Below are positions 19,972 to 31,120 of a DNA stretch of 64,000 bases, piece by piece (positions within the stretch are counted from its first letter, which is position 1; the number at the start of each line of letters is the position of its first letter). The position numbers and the translations under genes were made by a program. Under the pieces are notes generated by a model, which saw only the letters and a list, made by a program, of their open reading frames with translations, ran no database searches and was not told the origin of the DNA. Origin of the DNA: Mugil cephalus (taxonomy: Eukaryota; Chordata; Actinopteri; Mugiliformes; Mugilidae); assembly GCF_022458985.1 (NCBI RefSeq), contig NC_061786.1, positions 23,003,974-23,067,973 of the forward strand, given 5' to 3'.

Positions 19972-21315
19972 GAGTCTCAGTATGACCAGGGCCGATTACA
20001 GACCTGCTGAAGTTTAAACAACTAAAAATGTTGTGAATTTCATAATCATCTGTTTTATTCTCCTTCTTTTCTCCCCCGTTCATCGCGTCTCCATCTTCAA
20101 TCAGTAATGGAAGCTTTGGTCACATAAGAGTGAAAAACATTCGTATACAGTGCACTTTAAAAAAAAAAAAAAAAAAAAGAAAGAAAGAAAGAAAAAAGAA
20201 AATGGGAACAAAAAGAAAAAATAACAGTTTTCATTGTGTGATTTGAACTTTTTCTTTACATTAAATCAAAGGAGCGACTGATCGACGTTAAGGCAAAACA
20301 GACTGAAGCTCCACCATCGACTGGAATGACAGAAAACAAGAAGCTACAGTTAGTGACGATGAAGAGGAGGATGATTAGCGTTCATTAGTTTAACTAATAC
20401 AAACATATACAAGGCTTTTTTTTTTTTTTTAATTATTATTATCATCATTATTTAGTGAAATGACACTTGAATAAGAACAGGAGCCGGGAGACTGGACTCC
20501 GTCACACGGGAGCAGCAGAGGAGGAGGAGGAGGAGGAGGAGGAGGAGGTTCAGCGTCACATTAAAACGACCTCCAGACAAACAAGAAGAGGAGGAAGATG
20601 AGATGACGACAGCCGCAGATTCATTTAAAACGAGACGGGAAAAGACGCAGCTCGTCTGTGAACATCTGGATTAAATTATGAGAGAAAGACAAATACCTCT
20701 GGACACATGTGGACACAGTCGTCCAACCAATCAGAGACATTTAAAGGAGTAAATCAGAGGTCGACAGGAAGTTTATCTGGAGCCGAGGATCAGATGGTTT
20801 GGTTTAATGTGGAAATGGACAGAAGAGTCAAAGCACATCATCTAAAATCATTTAAAAGTCTCTGATTGGTTGATTCTGAGGTTGTTTTTTTTTTTCTCGC
20901 CATCAGCTGAAACGAGACCGATAATGAAACCCAGATGTTTACGTCTCAGCTGAGGACAAAACGTCCCGATCACGTGGAGGTTTAACGGAGACAAAGCGTC
21001 TTCTCCTCCGAGACACGTTCACGTCTTTGCTCTGATCGATAAAAACACAGGTGCTGAATTTATGGTTTTCATATGAGCGTCACAAACAGAAGAAGAAGAA
21101 GAAGAAGAAGCTGCGAGGGACAGAGAGGGGGAGAAGATGAGGAAGAGGAGGAGGATGAGGAGGGTGTTTGAATAGTGATGAAGACGACAGACTTCCTGTC
21201 ATTGTAACTCTCTCTCTCTCTCTCTCTGTCTGGTCCAGTTGTGAGTGTCGTTCGTCCTCCAGGCTCCGCCCTCTGACGGTCTCGTCCAGCTGGAAGCGGC
21301 CGAGGTTCGGACCGG

Positions 21316-23516
21316 TTAAGTGTTTCCTTTCAGGACGCCCATGCAGCTCTGCAGCAGCTGGAGGTTCCCCTGCAGGACAGAGGAGGACAGAGGAGGACAG
21401 AGGAGGACAGAGGAGGACAGAGGAGGACGCTCCGTTATTTCAGGGTAAAAACTCAACGTTACATGAAGCTGATGGAGCAAATAAGAACGAAACAAGTTCA
21501 ATAACAGGGTGTCAACAAGTGAAACTTAAGACCCTTTTATGGGTTAAATTTAAGACGAGGTACCACGTCTCATTTGTAGTTTTATAAAGAACCACACGGA
21601 TCTAAATGAATGCACTGAACAAAAACTAAATGAAGGAGTAAGGATCTGCCTAAATGCAATTGGAATCATATTGAAGACTTTTTAAGGCCTTAAATTCTCC
21701 TCCTGGACACGTCTCCAGTCCATCAGGACCGACACTGAGACACAGACAATCATTCAATCAATGAACCTAACGATGTCTGTGGACGGTGGGAGGACACAAG
21801 GTCTTAAAACGTGAGACCTTTTAACAGACCCCCTGAATAAAAACATGTGAGTGGAGGTTAAACCGGGATCTGGACTCTGGTTTCAGTACCTTGGCGTGTT
21901 TGAGCTCCAGCTCCGCCAGCTCCACCAGGTTCTTCCTGAACGCTGCCACTCGTCTCGTCTTGAAATCTATGAGCTCTGTGTTTGGGGGGAAAGTTTGGGG
22001 TTAGATACGAGGCCTGGACTCCAAACACTGAGCAGAAAACAGGGGACGTTTAAAACGTGGCACCTTGCTTCGCGGACTCAGAGATCTTCTCGAACTTGTG
22101 GCAGCAGAGCTGCTGGCTGGTCTCGGCCTGCAGGACGTCTCTGTTTTTGGCCCGAGCTTTGTCCAGAGCCTTGTTAGCGTTCTCGTAGTCGACCAGAGCC
22201 CGGCTCCTCCGGTACAGGAGGTCCTGCAGGAGGCGAAATCACCAAACATTTACGTTTGAACCAAACCAGATTCCTGAGCACTGACGTGAACGGGCGGCGT
22301 CGGACCGAGCGTCGGACCTTTGCAGCCTGAGACTCCCTCAGGTAATATTTGAGAAGGTCGGCCAGCTTCAGGTCTTCGTCTGCCGCGACTCGAGCTTCGA
22401 TTTTCTGGAAAAACAAAATGAGCAGAAAGAAAACGGTGCTGAGGATAATAGAGACGAAGAAGACGTCAATAAAAGAAACGAAAAAAGAAGAGAAACTCAC
22501 CCTAGTTTTCTCAAACAGCTCCGACACTTTCAGGAAGAATCTGAAAAAAAGAAGAAACGGGATATTTTAAACAACAGAGCGACGTCCGTCACTTATTATT
22601 CATTTACTGAAGTAAAGCAGCCGACTGATGAATCCAGACTCAACAACAACATCCAACACCAGCCTGAGTCAACAATAACTCAGCTGTTTGTTTTAGCGAG
22701 ATTCATTTTGCACAATAATCTGCTTTTTCACCACTTTATTACATTTTTAATTCCACACACACAGAACGTCCTTCTGTTTCTATTTGCTGTTATTTGTTTT
22801 GAATATTCCATCAAATGTGACACTGTGTTTTATTGTTTCTTGTCTAATTCTACTAATTCTACTGTGACAAGGACATTTTCCACACGTGGGACAAATAAAC
22901 AGCGTCTTGTGTCTTAAAGTGGGCGGACGGAGACGTACTTGCAGAGGTCTGTGGAGTCCTGTGTTCCTAATGTGTAGAGAGACGAGGCGATTCTGTTGAT
23001 GTCGTCAGCAGCATCTAAACAAACAAACAAACAAACAAACAAACAAACAAACAAACGTCTGACTCCCTCGTTCTCCTCCGTGAATCAGCTACAAGTATAA
23101 ACAAGTTTAAAATAATTCCTCAGAGGTTTTTAGCTCAAAATGTTGAAGATTCACACACACGTCGGTCGTATGTGCAGGACATTTCCCATCATGCACCTGG
23201 CTACTCCCTGGCCTCTTACTTTTGTGCGAGCGGATCATTCTGTCAGATTTGGCCGAGGCGTCTTTGACTCTGTTGTGATATTCCAGCAGAAACGTTTTCT
23301 CGTGCTCGAAGAAGTCGTCCACGTCCTGGAACCAGAAAACGGACAAAAACAGCGATAAACAAAGACGATGAAACTGAGCTGAAGCTGTTTTTGTAATTTT
23401 TATTTTTGTTGTTCTTTCACCTTGACACCGGCCACCAGGACACCATCAGCCGACTTCACCACATTCTTGAAGAAATCCTCCAGTTTCTCCTTCTTGTTCT
23501 TCCCTCGTACGCTCAG
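21316..23516 (-). other. snx6: snx6 BAR-domain exons 7-14
   Basis: Helical BAR region for dimerisation and membrane curvature: [20 protein letters not shown] through [17 protein letters not shown]. Exon 9 begins after a (TTTG)n acceptor tract; exon 14 begins after a repeat-derived pyrimidine tract. Confidence 0.85.
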
Positions 23517-26500
23517 CTGTCGCAAACAAAACGCAGACGATCAAACACAACAACACAACATCCTCCTTTCATCCGCGACTTCAGTGGAGCACCCCAGGGT
23601 TCAACACTGGGTCCTCTTTAATTGAGTTCTTTTGGTGAGAAAATATCAGACTCAAGAGTCTTTAAAGACGTCCAGCTTGTGTCGGATAATTTTTAGTGCA
23701 GAGCAGCTCATAAATACAGTAGGAGGAGCTGCTATTAGCTGGGAGGAGCTATGAATTCGTTAGATTTCCTACATTTTTACGTCTTGTTTCAATCTTGAAC
23801 GCTGCAGCAGCACATTATTCTCGTGACATCAGAGGAAAATGGCCAAAATCTGCAACTCCTCATCTTAACCTGGAGGTTTGTGTCTGAAAGAGTTATAATA
23901 AAGCAGCGTGACTGAGCTGCCACCAGGTCTGGGTCTGGTTCAGGTACTTTAGAAACGGTGTCGGTGCTTAAAGAATGAAAAACATACAGACTTCGTCCAA
24001 AAAACAGAGCCTTTTTATTTTTAAGGCACTTTGTGACGTGCAAGTTAAACTAATAATATAAATATAACTAAGACTAAGAAATAAATGAACCAATATAAAA
24101 TAAATAATGAACCAGTGTCGTGGGGTCTGTCAGGCATCAGAGATGCTACATCTCTGGTCCTTTAATAAAATGCTAATGCTAATGCTAATGCTATGTGTGG
24201 TCAGATGTTGAATCTAATTCCAGGTGTTTCCTCCTTGTTGCATCTTTAGAGGTGAAGTCCAGTCAAACTTTAGACAAACGTTTGGTCTCAGACATGTTGA
24301 AGCTTCACTTCCATCCATGCAGCTATAGAGCTAAGGAGGCTAAGCTAATTAAACACTCACTGGAACCAGATGAAGCACCCAGATGAGTCTGGTTACTACC
24401 GTTAGCATCAGCACCGTTAGCATTATGGTAGCCGGTATAAGCTCCGCTTATATCGAACGGATACTCACGTCCTGGTTGTACTCGAGGAAAACGTGGAAGT
24501 TGAGGTCTTTTCTGAGGACGGGATGCGCCGCCACGCGACACAGGAAGACCTCGTGCATAGCGACGGTCTTCTTAAAGATGGCCAGGTACTCTCTGAGGGA
24601 CGACACACGGCACGGAGGTCAAAACAGGTAGAGATGTGAGTGGGGGGGGGTTTAAATGTTTGATGTGACTCACGCCTCCAGCTCCTGCTTCATCTTAGTG
24701 AACTCCTCCTTGGTCATGGATCCTTCTCCCTCCCCGAGCTTCTGCAGCTTCTCTCTGGACGCATCGAAGTCCGGTCTGGGTGGAGCTGGAGGGATCTAAG
24801 CAGGAATAAAACAAGACTTATATTCCTCCTAAACACGCCGCCTGGTCAAAAAGAAACGTCGCATGCTCTAATATTTTGCAGGACGGCCTTCAGCTTTGAT
24901 CCAGCAGCATTTTCTGTGGCATCGAGACTTTTATTTTTGACCTATAACGACTGATCACATGACTCAAATATCAGCGGACTCACGATGTATCCGGCGTACT
25001 CTTCGTTTTCCACGAACGAGTCGTGCAGCCAGATGAACTCTTCGTGCTGTCGGACCACGGAGAACTCGTTCTGCTTGAAGTTTGGGAGTGTGCTCTGAGG
25101 AGACAGGAAGCGGACGCTGGTCAAACCGAGCGGAGCTGGTTCTGATCCTGATCCGGATCAGAGTCAGAGTCTAAAAACCATCGGCTCGGACTCTCACCTT
25201 TGTGTGGACGGTGAACTTGACCTTGTCTCTCTCGCTCAGGGCGTCGGAGATGTCCACCTGCAGCGTGGCGTCCGTCTGCAGGTCCACATTCACGGCCCGC
25301 GGCTGCAGGAGGACACACAACAACAGCAACAACGTATCCCACAATGCACCAGGACCAGAGACAAAACATTAAATAAATGAAGAGAAAGACATGGATTACT
25401 CTACAGGTTTTAAAAGTCAGGGGTTACATGAATTATTATATGTCACAGTAGCTGCGTTTCCAAAATAAAAGTGATATTTCTGAATTTTGGATGAAGTCCA
25501 GTTGCTTTTTGTACGTGTTTCCTTTGAAAAGTGTTTTGCAAACGAGCTGCAACTCTGGTAAAAAACTCATCTGGTGAAACATGAAACACAGCAACTGTCA
25601 GAAAACAACCCTCCTTCCTTTGATTGTGTCTGGATCCAGCTTCTCAGCATCAGTTCGAACAAATAATAACTGAGGAATAGATTAATTATTTAAACCTATT
25701 TAAACCTACGAAGCTGGCTGATTTAACTTTGCAGGGATGTCTCACTCCGACGTGTTTTTCTCTGAACGTTAGAAGTCTGACTTCATCCGGATGGTCAGGG
25801 ATTAACTAATTAACGTCAGAGTGTGCAGAGGGAGCGTCATGTGATGCTGGACTTGTGCAGGCCAAATAGCTCATTAGCATCATGCTAACGGATCCGTTAG
25901 CCTCTTAAATGCCACTGAACTCTACTCACGCAGCTGCTTTTTTAAATAATGCTGTAAATCATCTGCCTGCATATAAACGAACACTTCAAGTCGACAGCTT
26001 ATGTTTTACTTCATTATATTTTGAGATGTTGCCTCAATTAGTTGCATCCGTTTGTGGTTGATTACAAGTCAGTCGAGTTTCTGATGGTTTTACCACAGAG
26101 TTTCCTTTTCAAACCTCAAATTTCCCTTTTAGTCTCTTAAGTCCGAAGAAGCTTCTCGAAAGAAACATCCTCTCAAAACTTAACAATGTTCTTTTTTATG
26201 CTTTTTGGATATTTTTTTCTCAGTTATATACCTGTATTTATATTTTTACGTTGTGCACTATGTGTAATTATTACTTTACTGTCGTACTGTTTTTTTTCTA
26301 ACCACTGGCTTCAGGCTAGTGAATCAGTTAGAACAATGTAAACAGAAATGTGCAAGAACGGGACATGTGCACTTCCTACCCGGCATGAATGTCTGTTTGA
26401 TGAGAGACTGTTGTATTTATTCAACTTTGAGTTATTTCATTTTACAGCTACTTTTTTTTTACTTTCATGCACCGTTTGTATGTAGCACCGACGGGTCTAA

Positions 26501-27475
26501 CTTGGCCATTTAATTGTTTTCCACAACAATAACAATAAAGAGGATTCTATACTATTCTATTTCCCAGTTTTACATTTTATTCACACAGCTGCTTTAAACT
26601 ATACGTTTACAGTTAATATTACAGTTAATATGATTATTGTAGCACTTTTTTGTACCATTGGCTGCACATATATATTTCACTGTGCACTGTAGTTGATGTA
26701 ACTGTTAATCTTATCTTATTCTTATCTTTTACACCTCGATTAGTTTTACCCGACACACTATGTGTAATTATTATCGTCTTTACTGTGGCACCTTTTTTAA
26801 CTACTGGCTGCAGATATAAAAACACATTTCACTGTGCATTGTATTTAACTATGTCTTGTATCTTGTATCTTGGGTGCTATTTGTTATTATTGCTGTTTCT
26901 ATTGTGGTACTTTTGTTTGACTTCTGGCTGCAGCTACAACGACACATTCCGCTCTGCATAACTGTGCATGTGACGAATAAAACCTTATCTTATCGCATCT
27001 TATCTCGTTTATCTTATCTCATCTCATCTCCCTCAGTCAGGATGGAGCAGTCTGACCACAGCTAGCATTAGCACGGAGCTAACATTAGCCAGGACGGCTA
27101 ATCTGGAGGAAAATACAACGAACTGAGGGTCAGGAGCCGCTTTAGCTAATCTGAACGGAACCGGGAGCTGGACCCGGACACTCAGGGGACCGGAGAGGGA
27201 GACAGAGACAGGTAAACACGGACAGAGACAGAGAGAGGCGGAGGGAGAGCACTCACTCCCCGGTCCTCCTCGGAGAGGAAGTCGGGTCCGTCGTCCAGCC
27301 CTTCCTGCTGCGGACACACAGAGCGGAGACACCCGTTAACTTTCAGACACGACAACCGGGAGACACAGAAGAAGAACAACAACAACAACTCGACCGCTCG
27401 GAGCAGGAAAAAAAATCAAAAAAGGACGAGGAAAACAGCAGAAGGAAAAGAGAAAAGACGGAAACCCACCATCAT
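21316..27475 (-). CDS. snx6: Sorting nexin 6 (PX-BAR, ESCPE-1 / retromer-associated)
   Basis: PX-BAR sorting nexin of early endosomes. With SNX1/SNX2 it forms tubule coats for endosome-to-TGN retrieval. Fourteen exons: 27470-27475, 27257-27307, 25198-25302, 24984-25094, 24674-24795, 24469-24592, 23421-23516, 23220-23325, 22939-23014, 22501-22540, 22318-22404, 22064-22223, 21890-21975, 21316-21369. They total 1224 nt, or 407 residues (human SNX6 406). The start is M-M, then [16 protein letters not shown], diagnostic of SNX6 rather than SNX5. PX region (about residues 20-170): [51 protein letters not shown] region (about 200-407): [58 protein letters not shown]; the protein ends VLKGNT. Exon 2 may start at 27304 instead (CAGCAG acceptor), removing one Gln. 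The last intron's pyrimidine tract is a 10-bp tandem repeat. Confidence 0.97.
21372..21428. repeat. 10-bp tandem repeat forming the snx6 last-intron pyrimidine tract
   Basis: Five-plus copies of aggaggacag. On the transcribed strand this is ctgtcctcct repeated up to the ctgcag acceptor of exon 14 (21369). Confidence 0.9.
23583..23618 (+). pseudogene. Reverse-transcriptase motif fragment
   Basis: The frame encodes [12 protein letters not shown], matching the non-LTR RT block GVPQGSxLGPLLF, then a stop at 23619. It lies in snx6 intron 6 and no other RT block is nearby. Confidence 0.5.
24469..25302 (-). other. snx6: snx6 PX-domain exons 3-6
   Basis: These exons encode the phox-homology fold with the long helical insertion typical of SNX5/SNX6 ([19 protein letters not shown], then [20 protein letters not shown]). 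In this subfamily the insertion binds cargo tails such as CI-MPR rather than PI3P; that is family knowledge. Confidence 0.85.
25661..25905. repeat. Dispersed repeat C, paired with 31586-31790
   Basis: Shared blocks: tatttaaacctacgaagctg, gtgtttttctctgaac, attaactaattaac, cgtcatgtgatgctgg and gatccgttagcctc. One copy is in snx6 intron 2 and the other in cfl2 intron 3. Confidence 0.8.
26245..27030. repeat. Diverged tandem LINE-tail-like copies
   Basis: Four related blocks (about 26255, 26630, 26755, 26885) share cactatgtgtaattatta and ttactggctgcag with cactgtgca. The array ends in acgaataaaaccttatctta with a (ttatc)n tail near 26970-27030. In snx6 intron 2. Confidence 0.55.
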
Positions 27476-27540
27476 GGCTGCGAACGGGTGGAGGCAGGAA
27501 GAAGCGGAGTGACGTCACCGCGGCCGAGCGGATTTCACAG
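27476..27540 (-). promoter_or_regulatory. snx6 promoter / 5' UTR
   Basis: A short GC-rich stretch upstream of the snx6 ATG contains tgacgtca near 27511, a perfect CRE palindrome. Beyond 27540 the sequence becomes extremely AT-rich. Confidence 0.45.
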
Positions 27541-27569
27541 ATTAGAAAAATAAATAAAGATAATGAGAA

Positions 27570-28030
27570 ATAAAAATAAACAAACGTGAAACCGAGTTTA
27601 AAAATGAGATAAAATCTGTTTTAAATGTTTCCGTAACAAATTAAATTAAAAATTAAAAACAAAGACGAATTAAAAATAAACAAATGTGAAACGTGTTTAA
27701 AATAAATAGATAAAAAGGGTTTTAAATATTTTTTTTAAATAAAAATGTAAATAAAAAAATGACAGGCTCAAACCATAGAAAATAAAAACTGTTTAACATT
27801 TTTTAAAAATAAACATTGTTTTTATAATAAATAATTAAAAATAATAATAAACGAACGTGAAACCGAGTTTAAAATGAGATAAAACGTGTTTTTTTAATGT
27901 TTTTATAATAAAAACATAACAAGCAAATATAAAACAAATAAATAAAGATTAAAACGAGTTTCAAAAATGAAATAAAAACTGTTCTAAAATTTTATAATAA
28001 AGAATCTCATATTATAAAATAAAAAAATTA
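27570..28030. repeat. AT-rich degenerate tandem repeat
   Basis: At least four diverged copies of a block containing aaacgtgaaaccgagttt followed by gagataaaa...gtttt, at about 27578, 27678, 27850 and 27940. Confidence 0.6.
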
Positions 28031-28390
28031 AAATTAAATCATTCAAAATGACACCAGGTTTAAAAACAAACAAAACAAAAAAAACAATAACAAATATAAA
28101 CTTACATAGATTAATAAAGATTAACAAACTGAGGTGTAGAAGGTGTAAATCAGGTGTAAAAGCAAAATAAACTCAGAAAAAAAAGAACAAAAACAAAACT
28201 TTAGACTTTAGATTTAGATTCCTACTCTGTGTTGTGATAAATTCATTTACTACACATGTTAAATCCAAGATAAATCTAATAAAGTCTAATTTTAATTATT
28301 TAATTTAGCTCTATGTGTTGACGATTAAACGCACCTGTAGATCCATCCAGTGACCAGGAGGTGGAGACAGAGTTCCATGAGCAGAGCGAT

Positions 28391-28410
28391 GCAGTCTGGG
28401 AAATGTAGTC
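28391..28410 (-). promoter_or_regulatory. ZNF143/THAP11-type motif
   Basis: On the minus strand the site reads GACTACATTTCCCAGACTGC, close to the ACTACAATTCCCA...TGC consensus. It is isolated in the snx6-cfl2 intergenic region, about 0.9 kb upstream of snx6. Confidence 0.45.
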
Positions 28411-28922
28411 TCCGATCTTTATCCGCCTCATTTAAACTCGCTTTGATTTATTTACTTTATGCACTGAAATAACAAGTTTTTAATTAGTTTAATTTAATGA
28501 ACCGTAACATAATTTGTTGTCTTATTTTATAACGCTAATATTTATGTAAGATTTAAATACTTCACCAGAAATAATTACATGAATGTTGCCACTTATTTTT
28601 TTATTAGTACTGTATAAAATATGAACCTTGCAATTATAAGATGAAGTAAAACAGACTTCACTTGACTTTGGACAAACATTGAAACTTTCATTATGAGGGT
28701 TTTATGCTACAGCATATTTATACTGTAGATTTCATAGACACTCGTTGATTTTATTATCTACTTTTTAAATATATATATTTTTTAGATATATTTATCATCT
28801 TTACAATCAATTTTGCTGCCAAAGAAAAATGCTGATGTAACTTGTGTGCAATGACACCAAAGCTGTTCTTCTGTGAGTGGAGTGAAACCTCTGCACACAT
28901 CAGGATTTCATGTTTTCCTGCA

Positions 28923-29053
28923 GGTCTCTGGGTCTCTCTGGGTTTCTGCTGGGTTTGTCTGGGTCTCTCTGGGTTTGTCTGGGTCTCTCTGGGTCTGTCT
29001 GGGTCTCTCTGGGTTTCTCTGGGTCTCTCTGGGTGTCTCTGGGTCTCTGCAGG
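28923..29053. repeat. 10-bp minisatellite (ctctctgggt)n
   Basis: About 13 copies alternating ctctctgggt, ttgtctgggt and ttctctgggt. Open frames across it are repeat artefacts. Confidence 0.85.
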
Positions 29054-30199
29054 TCCTGGTTGGATTGTTGAAGTCAGTTCAGGGTGGAGCTCCCGGTCGT
29101 CTCTGGTGTTTGTGCTAAAGTTTTGAAGCTGTGGTGGAGCAGAGCTCTCCGGGTATTACCTTTTGTGGACAGTTGTAGCGGTGTGTCTTTTGTGTGTATG
29201 TGTATGTGTGTGTGTGTGTGTGTGTGTTGCCTTTTGTGGCCGTGCTGACAGCAGCAGGCGTCGTCGATTCCAGAAATAGCAGCAGGATCAGATTCTCTGA
29301 TCAGAACGTCAGCGGCTTCTTCTTTCTGGTTTCTTCTTTAAACACAAAGCGACTCTGACTCTGAGCTGGAGCTGAACCCAGAACCTAGACCCGGTCCCGG
29401 GTTCAGCCCGGACCTGGTTCCTCACTGCAGCAGCTTCCACAAGAGAAAACCTTTTAAGGTCAGGAATTTACAGCCCAGATGAGGACTCGGTCAGGAAATC
29501 AGGAATAAATCAGAGCAGAAATCAGGAGTCTTGTCGTCTGTCAGCATCAAACACTGATCCATGAAAAGTGACATATTTGTTCTCAAATACAAAGTTCAAA
29601 TAGTCTCATCTAAGTACTACGAAGTTAAAAAATAGTCTCCTCTCAGTACTAGTCTAGTCTAGATATGTAAACAGTGGAGCTTTTAAATGTCTTCATTGAA
29701 GACGACGCATTAACTCGTCATCGCCTCGTGTTCATGTGTGAAGTCATTCTGGGTAAAATCCTTCGTTTTTTTATATTTTAACGTGGAAACATGGAGGTTC
29801 GTCTCCTCTCAGCGCACATGTTGCTCATGGTTTGTTCCAAAAATAAGAACAGAACTGGGAAAGAAAGCTTTTAAGTGCACGGCTCCAGGCTTCGATCCAG
29901 GCTGCATGTAAACCTCATAGCTGAGAGTCCAGACTTTCTGCAGGCGGCTGCTTTAATGAAGAACCTTCTAATATATTCGTTGTTTTGATTCTGTAAATGT
30001 GCTGCTGCTATCGTGGATCTGAATCTGACTAACATGATTAAATAAACGCTAAAATAACAACAACAACAACAAAAAAAAAGAATTAAAAGTCGACAAGAAT
30101 GCAATGATTTTTAAAGGTACAGACAGGAAGTGGCGCCCGGAGGGCGAGCTCTGTGATTGGTTGGAAGCAGAGACGAGGCGTCAGGTCGGCCACAGGCTT

Positions 30200-30205
30200 T
30201 TTATT
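30200..30205 (-). terminator. cfl2 poly(A) signal (AATAAA)
   Basis: AATAAA on the minus strand in CTTTGCAATAAAAAGCC, with a 3' UTR of about 0.94 kb (30180-31120). The UTR contains a (CCACCATCATC)-type triplet-rich tract at about 31035-31095 just after the stop, a poly(A) run in the transcript near 30711-30727, and U-rich stretches. Confidence 0.6.
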
Positions 30206-31120
30206 GCAAAGTGGCTTCCTGTGATCTCAGAAACAACGTTCCACTTTTAAGGCTCCAGATGTCGTCGTGTTGTTGTTGTTGTTGTCGTTGTTGTTGTTGT
30301 GGGGTCGTCTCTCGCTGCTGGGGTCAAATCTGCTTCCTGTAGTGTTTCTTTACAAAATAAAAGTGCACTCTAAACTCTGGCGTGACGGTTACATTCAAAA
30401 ACCGAAAGTAAGGCTGACGACCAAACGGCTAGAATGACTGAGTGAGTCCGACAGGAATGAGAAACACAACACAAAAAAAAAAACAAAATGAAAAAAATAA
30501 CAAAAAAACAACAACAACGCTTTAGCTCGGTGACGTTTAAACTTCTGTCTCAACTTGTAGTGTTTCAACAAAAAGTGCTGGGTAATAAAAATCTTCCTCC
30601 TTCCTCTCAATGCATAGTCTAACATGTGTCTGCCTGGTTTGGAGTTTACAACAATAAATAAAAAGCGTCGTGAGTGCGACACATGCGGCTGCTTCCTTCA
30701 CATCCACTTTTTTTTTTTTTTTTTTTTGGCAAATCTCTGGCTGTGAGAGAGAAAGAGACAGAGAGAGAGAGACAAACCTGGTTTCTTCCTGGGGTTCCTG
30801 TTTGGTTTCTACCCGCTGGACAGAAAAGTCATGTGGCAACAAACTGGGAGGTGTTTGCATATCATTATGTTAATGAGATCTCCTTCATGTTGGAAAAAAC
30901 AAAACAAAACAAAAAAAAAAAATAGAAGAAAAACAAAAGAGGCCTAAAGAGTCTAACTCCTTCAGGACATGGATACAGACAGAGTGAGCTGCTGGGTGAA
31001 GCGGCGGCGGTGTCGGGGCGGGGGCTTCAGTCCGGGTGGCGGCGGTGGCGTTGATGATGATGATGGTGGTGGTGGTGGAGGTGGTGGTGGTGGCACGGCG
31101 GTTGTATCGGCGCCGTCTCG

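Larger units (their letters stand above)
27541..30179. other. snx6-cfl2 intergenic region
   Basis: AT-rich degenerate tandem DNA (27570-28030), a ZNF143-like site (28391), a 10-bp minisatellite (28923-29053) and a (GT)n run (29200-29226). No gene was supported. Confidence 0.45.

Noticed and set aside
28842-29126. Overlapping 81- and 94-codon frames with repeated GLSGSLWVS-like text.
   Set aside because: Translation of the 10-bp ctctctgggt minisatellite; no splice or start context.
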